Assembly: GCF_034531395.1 (NCBI RefSeq)
Contig: NZ_JARVCO010000010.1
Coordinates: 806,001 to 870,000, forward strand
Reading direction: 5' to 3'
DNA: 64,000 nucleotides
Source: Pontiella agarivorans
GTDB lineage: Bacteria; Verrucomicrobiota; Kiritimatiellia; Kiritimatiellales; Pontiellaceae
In this document: positions 26,046 to 34,100 of the stretch, one piece after another
How positions within the stretch are numbered: the stretch's first letter is position 1
How the letters are laid out: each line of letters opens with the position of its first letter
Program-made: the position numbers and the translations under genes
Notes under the pieces: generated by a model
What the model was told of the DNA's origin: nothing
Database searches by the model: none
The model's input: the letters and a program-made list of their open reading frames with translations, nothing else

Positions 26046-27467
26046 ATGAGATCGCTTGTTATTATTCTATTGTATTTCGTTGGGTTCTGCTCTTACGGAG
26101 AGCCGTTTCGTCCGAATGAACGCGTTGCTTTCATTGGCGACAGCATAACGCATGGAGGAAATTACCACGTTTATGTGCAGGCTTTTTATGCGACTCGCTT
26201 TCCCGAACGAAACGTCTCCTGTTTTAATGTCGGAATCAGCGGCGACACGGCGCAGGGCGGATTTCAGCGTGCTTCAAATTCCGGGCATGGAATTTGGGAA
26301 AGTGATGTGCGGATGTATGTTCCGACGGCTGCCACAATTATGCTGGGGATGAATGATGTCGGTGGGGGGCATTTTTTGAGCATGAAAACCCCGGAGGAAC
26401 TGAAGGCGCAAAATGAAAAAAAGCTTGGGGCGTACCGAAAAAACTATGCCGCGCTTTTGGATAATCTCGAAAGACAGGGTATTGATCGAATTACGCTGAT
26501 CAAGTCATCACCTTATGATCAAACCATGGTGAATCCCAAGGCCAAGCAAAACCTGTATCAGTTTGGTATCGGGAAAAACGATGCCATTGTAGCACTGGGA
26601 TTGAATGTGATTGAGGTTGAGTCGGTTAAGCGCGGTTATCCGGTCTGCGATTTCAATACGCCGATGCTTGCGATCAATGCGAAGCAGCAAAAAACTGATC
26701 CGGCGTTTTCAATTATCGGTAATGATCGGATTCATCCGGGGGACAATGGTCAATTTGTGATGGCCTATGAATTTCTTAAATTCCAGGGACTGCAGGGGCC
26801 GATCGCTTCCGTGGAGCTGGATCTTGAAAATAAAGAGCAGCTGCTGGCTCGTAACTGTGTTGTTTCAATAGAGAAGGCGACTGATGAAGAGGTCGTTTTT
26901 GAATACCGGGCCCAAGCGCTTCCGTTTCCGACCAAAGTCTATCAAAATGTAACCGAACTTGTCCCATTTGAATCAGAGTTCAATCAGGAAACTTTACAGG
27001 TTTCTGGTCTGAAACCGGGGACTTACGGTTTGCGCATTGACGACATCGAAGTGGGATCGTTTCGACACGATCAGCTGGAGAACGGTGTCAATATGGCCTT
27101 GTTGTCAACTGCGCCCCAGGTGGTGCAGGCTAATGCGGTATTTGACCTTTGCATGGAGAGGGGCGAACTTTCCCGGAAGATTCGTGCGGTGGTATGGGCT
27201 ACCCGATACCTTGCAAACATCGAGGGATACGATGCGTCTTCGCTGGAGGGAAACTGTTCGGTGATTAAGCAGGTTTTGGCCGGTGATCTTCCTGAGGGAT
27301 TGAGTAAGGCTCCTGCGGGTAACACAGTAAAACATCTCCGGAACTATCTGGAAAATGCGGCGCACTATACACAGAGAATTGAGCAGCTGGATGTCATGAC
27401 CGGACCCATTTATGAAGCCGCGCAACCGAGGCCGCACTCTATTGTGATCGAATGGATCTGTGATTAA
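26046..27467 (+). CDS. Secreted SGNH/GDSL-type hydrolase
   Basis: 473 residues from the ATG at 26046 (GGGAGAGGG directly upstream; a TTG six codons earlier is less likely). Signal peptide (SLVIILLYFVGFCSYG) followed by the SGNH blocks: VAFIGDSITHGG (nucleophile Ser), GISGDTAQGG (oxyanion Gly), LGMNDVGGG (Asn) and NDRIHPGDNG (catalytic Asp/His). The residues after about 260 form an accessory domain I do not recognise. Likely a carbohydrate esterase, for example a deacetylase, acting on the same glycan as the rest of the operon. Last gene of the fucosidase unit. Confidence 0.75.
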   Translation: MRSLVIILLYFVGFCSYGEPFRPNERVAFIGDSITHGGNYHVYVQAFYATRFPERNVSCFNVGISGDTAQGGFQRASNSGHGIWESDVRMYVPTAATIMLGMNDVGGGHFLSMKTPEELKAQNEKKLGAYRKNYAALLDNLERQGIDRITLIKSSPYDQTMVNPKAKQNLYQFGIGKNDAIVALGLNVIEVESVKRGYPVCDFNTPMLAINAKQQKTDPAFSIIGNDRIHPGDNGQFVMAYEFLKFQGLQGPIASVELDLENKEQLLARNCVVSIEKATDEEVVFEYRAQALPFPTKVYQNVTELVPFESEFNQETLQVSGLKPGTYGLRIDDIEVGSFRHDQLENGVNMALLSTAPQVVQANAVFDLCMERGELSRKIRAVVWATRYLANIEGYDASSLEGNCSVIKQVLAGDLPEGLSKAPAGNTVKHLRNYLENAAHYTQRIEQLDVMTGPIYEAAQPRPHSIVIEWICD

Positions 27468-27498
27468 TTTATAACCTTTGGGGGGCGGAAAAGTGCCG

Positions 27499-27617
27499 TT
27501 TTCAGGGCGCATAGTTGAAGAACGAGACCGGCCTGCTGGACCAGGGTTGTCTTTTCACATGCACAGTTGCATCAACCGTTTCCGCCCTGAAAATCAATGT
27601 ATTGCACAACTGTCTCG
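27499..27617. other. Interlaced inverted repeats between convergent genes
   Basis: TTTTCAGGGCG (27499-27509) pairs with CGCCCTGAAAA (27583-27593), extended by GTTGA/TCAAC inside. ACGAGAC (27522-27528) inside the first loop can pair with GTCTCGT (27612-27618) outside it. The first pair could be the terminator zone of the convergent genes; the crossing pair would make a pseudoknot. Confidence 0.35.
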
Positions 27618-27647
27618 TCATGCTGCTCTGTTTAGAGGAACTCCATT

Positions 27648-28283
27648 CTAGGGTGGATCTTTGACATCAACGATTCCGCGGTGCACGGCAAGAAGAGCGG
27701 CCTGAGTCCGGTCGGCCACACCGAGTTTTTTAATAATTTTTGAAACGTGCATCTTCACGGTTTGCTCTGCGAGGTTCAAGGCATCGGCCATCTCTTTGTT
27801 GCTATGTCCGGAAACCAGCAGGCGAAGAACATCGAATTCCCGTTCGGTGAGCTCGTCCTGTTCGCTTCTGGCGGCCAGCTTTTTCGCTATAGAGGCGGGA
27901 AAGTAAGAACCTCCGTTTGCCACTTCCCGGATCGACTCTAGAAAGGTTTCGATATCGCCGCTTTTAGGAATATAACCTTTGGCCCCGGCCTGAACGGCGT
28001 TCCAGATGATTTCATCTCCTTCATAGACAGAAAGAATAATTATCCGTGCATTCGGAAATTCAGCGAGGATGGATTTGGCGCATTCAACGCCGTTGCATTC
28101 GGGCATGCGGTAGTCAAGGGTGACGACATCCGGCTGCTGTTCCCGATATTTTTCCACGGCTTGGAATGCATTGATCGCTTCTCCGGCCAACTCCATGTCG
28201 TCGGTGCCGCTAATGGCATCTTTGAGACCGAGCCGCAGTAACGCGTTATCGTCAACAATCAGAACGGAAATGTTACGCTTCAT
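27648..28283 (-). CDS. NarL/FixJ-type response regulator
   Basis: 211 residues. Receiver domain with the acidic pair Asp11/Asp12 (VLIVDDN), phosphorylation site Asp57 (VVTLDYRMPE) and Lys107 (GYIPKSG). LuxR-type helix-turn-helix at about 141-205 (LTEREFDVLRLLVSGHSNKE, then EQTVKMHVSKIIKKLGV). It overlaps the histidine kinase by 4 bases (ATGA), so the two form a translationally coupled two-component system. By position among degradative genes it is a candidate activator of them (inference). Confidence 0.9.
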   Translation of the reverse strand: MKRNISVLIVDDNALLRLGLKDAISGTDDMELAGEAINAFQAVEKYREQQPDVVTLDYRMPECNGVECAKSILAEFPNARIIILSVYEGDEIIWNAVQAGAKGYIPKSGDIETFLESIREVANGGSYFPASIAKKLAARSEQDELTEREFDVLRLLVSGHSNKEMADALNLAEQTVKMHVSKIIKKLGVADRTQAALLAVHRGIVDVKDPP

Positions 28284-30379
28284 ACTTCTTTCCTTTTTAA
28301 TTTTTCAAGGGCTGGAATATTCAGCTCGACAGATGTTCCCTTACCGGGAGCACTTTGGATTTCAATGAAACCGCCGACATGGTTTGCCCGTTCGTGGAGT
28401 CCTTGAATTCCGAAGCGGGTGCTTGAGGTCAGAATGTTTGTATCGAACCCACAGCCGTCATCTGTGATTTTGACATTCAGATAATTCTGCTCAAAGAGCA
28501 TGGAAACGCTGATATGCTGTGGTGCACCGTGCCGTGCTGCATTGGTTATGGCCTCGCTGGTGATACGTAAAATATGTCGTTCTGCGGACAGGGTGAGTCT
28601 GCAGGGGGTTCCGGTACATGAAAAGGAGAGCTTTGCTCCGCATTCCTCGATGAGAGGGGCGATGGTTTTCCGAATGGCAGAGGGCAGGTCTGTTTTTTCG
28701 AGAATGCCGCCGCGAAGATCGTTGATGGTGGAGCGCGATTCTTCGCGGCAGTATTTGAGCATGCTTTCTGCCAGCTCCAGGGAATGGCGTCCTTTTTCAA
28801 TATTGGATTTGAGTTGCAGTTTGGAGTTGCCCAGCAGCATGCTTAATCCGGTAAGTGCCTGTTCCAGGGTGTCGTGCAGTTCCCGGGCAATGCGTTGACG
28901 TTCATTCAGAATGGATTCACGTTTGATCTGTGAGGTAATAGTTTGGGTTTGGGTGATCACCCGTTTGCGAAGAAGGGTGACCCAGATCTGATAGCCCAGA
29001 AGAAAAAAAAGTGCGGTTCCAAGTCCCCAGAACAGTCGTTTCGGAGTCCACCACGGTGCGGGTTTTAATACCGTTATATCTGCCATACTCCGGGGAGTGA
29101 GAGAAATCAGTGCGGGCTCGCGAAAAAAAAGTCGGTCGTGATTCCTGCTGAATTTGCAGATGCCGGTGATTCGGATGGTGGTTCCCGGAGAGAGCGCGTT
29201 TTTTATGACCTCGCCTTCAGGAAGCTGTACGTTGAAAAACCAGTCGTCTTTACGGCACAGAAGGGTTTCGTGCATGGAATCCGGTTTGTTTTCCGGTGGA
29301 TTACGCGGGGAAAGAGAGTTGGCCAGTCCGACCGTTACGGCATCCAGCTGCACCAGTTCGTTGTGAAGTCCGACAGGATAATAATAGGGTTTGGTTTCGA
29401 TACGTTTGGGTTCAGGAATCGCACCGTGACCGGTCCGTCGGACTTCATAGGCGCCAAACTCCGGGGCGATCAGGTTTGGCCGGATGTAGCCGGTAAGTTC
29501 AACTTCATCCCCGGGATATAATTCAATATCGGACATGGCTTTTGCTTTGAGAGTGGTGTGTTCGTTCCGGAGATAAATGGTGTCCTGAGTGGCATGGATC
29601 ACGGTGCCGAAGGTATGCAGAGGAATCTGACGGTTGGCGCCGTAGCGATAGATTTCCTGAAGCGGAATGAGTTGCTTTGAATGGTGTTTTTTTCCGGCTT
29701 TTTCTGGGTAAATGCTGGTGGCGGCGTGGGTGAATATGTAGCGGCCGAGCATTTGCCGGTGCGTATTGTAGAGGGTACCGGCCACGCCGTTGATGATCAC
29801 ATAATGAAACATGTGTTTCTTAACTCGCTCAAACATACCGGGATCATTAGGGAACAGTACGAGAATGGTTGAGTCATAAACATCCAGTTCGGCTACGACA
29901 TAATCAAGTTCCTCTTGAATATAGAGACCGGTCATCCATCCGCCGACTTTGAACCATTGGCAGTCGACAGAGGGGTCGTGAAGGTGTTTCCAGTTGAAAA
30001 CCAGTGGGTCAGGGAGGGCTTCTGTGGATAAAACTTCAATGGACTCGGCAGTAACTGTGGGGAGAAAGTTGCCTTTCCCTGTTTTTCCGATAATCCGGAT
30101 TTTGTTCGCAAAGCGCAGCCCTTCGATTTCTCCGGCATTTTTCGGGAGGGTAACGTATATTCCGTTTTCTCCGTCGAAGATAAACATTCCGGGCTTGCGG
30201 GGATGCAGGGAGGATACCAGACCGCAGATTTCGACCGGCAGTTCTTGAGCAGCTTTTTCGGGGGGTAGGTTCCGGATATCTCTAATAACGGTCATCGGTT
30301 CTGCAAAGACTTGCAGCACCAGAGCGGGGAGCATCATGCTTAATCTGAATAGCAGTCGAATACGCATTACGTTTTCCAT
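28280..30379 (-). CDS. Sensor histidine kinase (HisKA_3 / NarX-like), with large periplasmic sensor
   Basis: 699 residues. Signal-anchor at the N-terminus (LLFRLSMMLPALVLQVFA), about 420 residues outside the membrane made of beta-rich repeats reminiscent of OB-folds (EICGLVSSLHPRKPGMFIFD, GWMTGLYIQEE, FGTVIHATQDTIYLRNE, ITGICKFSRNHDRLFF), transmembrane segment at about 449-470 (LFWGLGTALFFLLGYQIWV), then the HisKA_3 box NERQRIARELHDTLEQAL with His502, N box EAITNAARHG and G box DDGCGF. The kinase partners the response regulator just downstream. What it senses is unknown. Two start codons are possible (30379 and 30367); GGAAAA favours the second. Confidence 0.88.
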   Translation of the reverse strand: MENVMRIRLLFRLSMMLPALVLQVFAEPMTVIRDIRNLPPEKAAQELPVEICGLVSSLHPRKPGMFIFDGENGIYVTLPKNAGEIEGLRFANKIRIIGKTGKGNFLPTVTAESIEVLSTEALPDPLVFNWKHLHDPSVDCQWFKVGGWMTGLYIQEELDYVVAELDVYDSTILVLFPNDPGMFERVKKHMFHYVIINGVAGTLYNTHRQMLGRYIFTHAATSIYPEKAGKKHHSKQLIPLQEIYRYGANRQIPLHTFGTVIHATQDTIYLRNEHTTLKAKAMSDIELYPGDEVELTGYIRPNLIAPEFGAYEVRRTGHGAIPEPKRIETKPYYYPVGLHNELVQLDAVTVGLANSLSPRNPPENKPDSMHETLLCRKDDWFFNVQLPEGEVIKNALSPGTTIRITGICKFSRNHDRLFFREPALISLTPRSMADITVLKPAPWWTPKRLFWGLGTALFFLLGYQIWVTLLRKRVITQTQTITSQIKRESILNERQRIARELHDTLEQALTGLSMLLGNSKLQLKSNIEKGRHSLELAESMLKYCREESRSTINDLRGGILEKTDLPSAIRKTIAPLIEECGAKLSFSCTGTPCRLTLSAERHILRITSEAITNAARHGAPQHISVSMLFEQNYLNVKITDDGCGFDTNILTSSTRFGIQGLHERANHVGGFIEIQSAPGKGTSVELNIPALEKLKRKEV

Positions 30380-30440
30380 AGTTCGGAAGTTAACCGCATG
30401 AAAGTATCACAGGATGCGGGGGTTTACCATGAGGTGTATG

Positions 30441-30485
30441 CATACTTTTGTATGTCTATGCGACTGAGAGCGGGCAGAGTATTTT
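30441..30485 (+). promoter_or_regulatory. Palindrome-linked promoter of the orphan receiver gene
   Basis: CATACTTTTGTATG at 30441-30454, 25 bases, then TATTTT at 30480-30485. Only 6 bases separate the -10 from the ATG at 30492, so a transcript starting at the usual distance would be leaderless. The palindrome lies in the space shared with the divergent histidine kinase gene. Confidence 0.6.
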
Positions 30486-30491
30486 TTCAAA

Positions 30492-30869
30492 ATGAAAAGG
30501 GAAATACGAGTAGTCATTGCCGGGGGAAACCGATTTCTGCGGGTGGGGTTAAGGGAGGCTGTTGAGCATGCGGTTGGTCTTAAGGTTGCCGGAGAGGTCT
30601 CCGGCGGTTCGGAAGAGCTCGATGATGTCGGAAGATTGAATCCGGATATTGTGTTGATGGAATACGGTATGTTCGAAAAAAACGGTATCGGTAATCAGAG
30701 TGCTCCGGTTCTCATATATTCTTTGGAGGCAAACGAGCTGGAGTCTGAGAAGGCCGTTGAGGGCGGAGCCTTTGGTTATATTCCCAGCCTTGAGAATGTT
30801 CAGCAGGTTGTTGAGTCGGTATTGGGAGCTGCACCCGCTGCGGAATTTATATCGGTGAAACAGGACTGA
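30492..30869 (+). CDS. Stand-alone degenerate receiver (pseudo-receiver) protein
   Basis: 125 residues, alignable from end to end with the receiver domain of the response regulator encoded at 27648: MKREIRVVIAGGNRFLRVGL against MKRNISVLIVDDNALLRLGL. The phosphorylation chemistry is lost: the acidic pair is Gly11-Gly12, the acceptor Asp57 is Glu (IVLMEYGM), and the conserved Lys is Ser (GYIPSLEN). No DNA-binding domain follows. Glu at the acceptor site can mimic phosphorylation. It may therefore bind or titrate the neighbouring kinase or regulator, or be a decaying duplicate. No Shine-Dalgarno sequence is seen; the promoter suggests a leaderless mRNA. Confidence 0.7.
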   Translation: MKREIRVVIAGGNRFLRVGLREAVEHAVGLKVAGEVSGGSEELDDVGRLNPDIVLMEYGMFEKNGIGNQSAPVLIYSLEANELESEKAVEGGAFGYIPSLENVQQVVESVLGAAPAAEFISVKQD

Positions 30870-30950
30870 AATGCTTTGTCCGGAACAACGCAGACTAAAA
30901 AAATAAAGTTTATTGTTTGTGTCGGGTCTTCAGCGGCATCGGCTTTAGAG

Positions 30951-30994
30951 CATACTTTTGTATGTATAGACGAATGCTGAAGCGGTGGTAGCTT
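30951..30994 (+). promoter_or_regulatory. Palindrome-linked promoter of the gene at 31062
   Basis: CATACTTTTGTATG at 30951-30964, 24 bases, then TAGCTT at 30989-30994. The octamer TATAGACG after the palindrome is nearly the same as that of the minus-strand copy at 10604. The -10 is poorer than in the other copies. Confidence 0.5.
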
Positions 30995-31061
30995 CAGAAA
31001 TGTTAACTGTCCCTTAAGTGTGTCAGCGAAGTGTCGACCTTGGGCAGTGAAAGAGAATGAA

Positions 31062-32960
31062 ATGAAAAAATCAGGAATGATATTGGCAGGATTATTGGTT
31101 GCATCTGCAGCACTGGCAGAGACAACCGTTTTTACCGAAGACTTTGACGGTTGGGCCAATGGCCGTCAGATTGACTGGGATGACAACTGGCATGCCTATA
31201 ATAACACCGGCAAAGGCAAGGCCACAAACGATGTGCTGGGGGTGCTGGCGCAGTATGGCGGTGCGGTACAGATCAGCAATTCCGTTGTGGTAGGCGTTGG
31301 AGAGAGCGTAAACGTTAAGCTCCAGTATCAACCGATGGTCGGGGATATTGAGTCCAGTACACTCGAGCTGTTCGGGTTTCTGCCCGAGCTGGAATATAAA
31401 GAGGGAACGGAACAGATAGACAACGGGGCAGGATCTGTTTCGGATGACATCTATTGGCTGGGGCCAATGTTTTCCCAGGCCGGGTATGATCCGGATGATT
31501 CCGGTGGCGGGTCCATTATTATGCGCAACAGTATTTTCATGCCGAACAATACGGCGAACCGGATCTATTCTCCCGCAGAGAATTTCGGGATCACCGGCAC
31601 AAATGATTTGATCGGGGATATCATGGATATTGAATTTACCCTGACCAAAACGACTGTGGAAGATGTCTGGTTTATGGACATGTCTTATTCCAATACTGTT
31701 AGCGGTGCGGCCGAATTCGGCTCCTATAGGATTACAGACTCCAATACCTATGATGCTGCGGAACTTTGGTTCGGATTTAATGCTTCAGGTGCGCTGGCTG
31801 CGGACCGAAAAGCGGATCATTTTATTGATAATATTGTGGTTACTCACATTCCGGCTCCGCCGACGCGGGTGATTATTGATGAGGATTTCAATCGGTTGAG
31901 CGGTTCCCTGAGTGCGGTGCCCGGCTGGATCGAAATGAAGAAAGACAGTGCGCTCATGGTTCAGGATGGCGTCGCTCAAAGTTATATCGGTCAGGGCATT
32001 GGCGGGCCGTATCGCGGCGTCAGTTATACGGCCAAGACGTTGAATGTTGCTACCGGCGAGACGGTTCGTATTGAGTTTGACTGGGCCGGCACCATCGAAG
32101 GGGATCTGAATCAGGTGTGGTGTGATGTGGTGATGACGACGAATGCCTACGATGACAATTCCAAAGTATGGTATTTCGACAGCTCCGACGCAATGGGCGT
32201 ACAGCTAAAGCAGACGACATTTAATGACACGGTCGCGTTGAATACGGCCGCATCCGGCGGGCTTGCAGTGGATATGGCCGACCTGGCGCTTGATCCGGTA
32301 AATCCCGGAAGCAGCGATGCCTGCCGCATTACATTCGAATATTTGAAGACCGAGACGAACGGGGTCTGGAATCTGGGCATCACGGTTTCAAACAGGATAA
32401 CGGGTATAGAGTATGCGAAGCGTGATCTGATTGTTGTGAATTCTAATACCTATGATGCTGACGAACTCTATTTCGGAATATCTAAGAATGCGGATGTTGC
32501 TTATGATGGCGGCAGTCCGTGGGGCTTTGAAATGGACAACCTGGTGGTTGAAATTGTACCCGTTCCCGGACCGGCCGGATTCGACGGCTGGTATGCACAT
32601 TATGAACTGACTGAAGGCGCGGACGGCGACGATGATGACGACGGTCTCTCCAATCTTTATGAATACGGGCTTGGCGGCGATCCGACGGATGATCGGGACC
32701 AGGGAAACTTGCCGAGCATGGTCTATGGTGGCGATGATACTGTTACGTATTATAATGTCATGCTCTCCGATCCGGACGCCGGCATTGAATACATTGTCGA
32801 ACAGACCACTGATCTGGAGAGCAACCCATGGACTGCGAGCGGCTGGAGCACGATCACCAACTATCCCTCCGCTGATCCAGACTTTGATCAGGCGGAACAC
32901 CGCATTTCCGGCGGAGATAAAGATCAGCTGTTCTTTCGCCTGCGCATTGTTCAGCCCTGA
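31062..32960 (+). CDS. Large secreted protein with two lectin-like domains and C-terminal surface module
   Basis: 632 residues from the ATG at 31062, where a signal peptide starts (MKKSGMILAGLLVASAALA); the frame is open 14 codons earlier. Two similar beta-sandwich-like halves follow, about 20-265 (TVFTEDFDGWANG ... FIDNIVVTHIP) and about 270-500 (VIIDEDFNRLSGS ... EMDNLVVEIVP); each ends in the D-N-[IL]-V-V pattern of concanavalin-A-like lectin domains. Then comes the shared C-terminal module (GADGDDDDDGLSNLYEYGLG, ending LFFRLRIVQP). No catalytic residues are apparent; it probably binds glycan at the cell surface. The palindrome promoter lies 70 bases upstream. Confidence 0.65.
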   Translation: MKKSGMILAGLLVASAALAETTVFTEDFDGWANGRQIDWDDNWHAYNNTGKGKATNDVLGVLAQYGGAVQISNSVVVGVGESVNVKLQYQPMVGDIESSTLELFGFLPELEYKEGTEQIDNGAGSVSDDIYWLGPMFSQAGYDPDDSGGGSIIMRNSIFMPNNTANRIYSPAENFGITGTNDLIGDIMDIEFTLTKTTVEDVWFMDMSYSNTVSGAAEFGSYRITDSNTYDAAELWFGFNASGALAADRKADHFIDNIVVTHIPAPPTRVIIDEDFNRLSGSLSAVPGWIEMKKDSALMVQDGVAQSYIGQGIGGPYRGVSYTAKTLNVATGETVRIEFDWAGTIEGDLNQVWCDVVMTTNAYDDNSKVWYFDSSDAMGVQLKQTTFNDTVALNTAASGGLAVDMADLALDPVNPGSSDACRITFEYLKTETNGVWNLGITVSNRITGIEYAKRDLIVVNSNTYDADELYFGISKNADVAYDGGSPWGFEMDNLVVEIVPVPGPAGFDGWYAHYELTEGADGDDDDDGLSNLYEYGLGGDPTDDRDQGNLPSMVYGGDDTVTYYNVMLSDPDAGIEYIVEQTTDLESNPWTASGWSTITNYPSADPDFDQAEHRISGGDKDQLFFRLRIVQP

Positions 32961-33043
32961 TGCTGTAATAATGGCGGGGGATTCTGTGTCGGGAAATCAT
33001 TTTCCCGGCTGATTAAGAAGCCAAAGAAATAAAGGAGAGTAGT

Positions 33044-33844
33044 ATGGACATAATGAAAAATATCGGGGTTGTTGCTCTGGTACTGTTGGCGGCGATGTCT
33101 GCCGGTGCGGGGGTGATTTATTCTACAGACTTTGATGCGACTGATTTCTCCAACGGGTCGTTGAATGGTCAGGATGGCTGGTGGTCTAATAACAATGGTG
33201 CTCAGGTGGATGCCGGAAATTCTTTAGTGACCCTTCCGAATACTTATGCGCGGGGAACGCAGGGCACCGGATTTTCGTTGGGGGTCAACGACAGTGTAAC
33301 GCTGACGGTGACGTATGATATTGCTAATGTTTTGGTGGCTCAAGGTCAGGATTTCCTTGCTCTGGGTCTGGCAACAGGAGCAGAGAATACGATTGGGGTA
33401 GTTAAGACCCGTGGTGAGGCCAAGGGGACTACTGCTGCAGGGTATTCACAGCAGTGGAGAGCTCCCAGCGATGTTACTTCTGCGGCCACTTCTGTGGTGC
33501 TGGGTCAGACTGCGTTAGGGCTTGATATGCCCGCCGACGATGACATGGTTCCGATTACGGTAGTCTGGACAGCCACGAAGACGGGGACGGCGGATACCTT
33601 CGATATTAATCTCGAAGCGTTTGACGGGACTACCAGTCTTGGGTCACAAACCGCAACCATCGTAGACAATGCTGCGTATACTGCGGGTACCCTTTATGCT
33701 GGTTACCAGCAGTCGGTTAACGGTGATCCGGGATCCGTTCAGCTGCTCAGCTGGGAAACTGCCGTGATTCCTGAACCGGCAACCTTAGGCCTTGTTGCAA
33801 TGGCCGGCGTTGGAATCATCAGTCTCCGTCGCATCATCATGTAG
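33044..33844 (+). CDS. PEP-CTERM exported protein
   Basis: 266 residues. Signal peptide (IGVVALVLLAAMSAGAG), a lectin-like beta domain that begins IYSTDFDATDFSNGSL and so resembles the halves of the preceding protein, and a C-terminal sorting signal: VIPEPATLGLVAMAGVGIIS followed by LRRIIM. In known systems the PEP motif is cut by an exosortase and the protein is released or anchored with exopolysaccharide. Good ribosome-binding site (AAAGGAGAG). A terminator follows 65 bases after the stop. Confidence 0.85.
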   Translation: MDIMKNIGVVALVLLAAMSAGAGVIYSTDFDATDFSNGSLNGQDGWWSNNNGAQVDAGNSLVTLPNTYARGTQGTGFSLGVNDSVTLTVTYDIANVLVAQGQDFLALGLATGAENTIGVVKTRGEAKGTTAAGYSQQWRAPSDVTSAATSVVLGQTALGLDMPADDDMVPITVVWTATKTGTADTFDINLEAFDGTTSLGSQTATIVDNAAYTAGTLYAGYQQSVNGDPGSVQLLSWETAVIPEPATLGLVAMAGVGIISLRRIIM

Positions 33845-33908
33845 TTTAATATACGAATTTCATCTCATCAACTCCTCGGCATTGCGTTGTGAAACGAAGT
33901 GCTTAGGG

Positions 33909-33936
33909 ACCTCCGTCTTAGGACGGGGGTTTTTTT
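33909..33936 (+). terminator. Rho-independent terminator
   Basis: ACCTCCGTC-TTAG-GACGGGGGT followed by six T; ends the transcript of the PEP-CTERM gene. Confidence 0.88.
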
Positions 33937-34025
33937 ATGTACAAAGGGAATCATGAGGCACAATTCGAAGGAAGATGGATAAGGTCATAAGTCGATATTC
34001 TGTAAATTTTAAAAAGTCAAAATGA

Positions 34026-34070
34026 CATACTTTCGTATACATATTCGATGCCTGCAGTTCATGCTATTCT
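34026..34070 (+). promoter_or_regulatory. Palindrome-linked promoter of the sulfatase-LacI unit
   Basis: CATACTTTCGTATA at 34026-34039, 25 bases, then TATTCT at 34065-34070. One base of the palindrome deviates (final A). The leader to the ATG at 34101 would be about 25 bases. Confidence 0.55.
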
Positions 34071-34100
34071 GCTTTCCGGTTTAAATCAGGAAGGTTCTAA

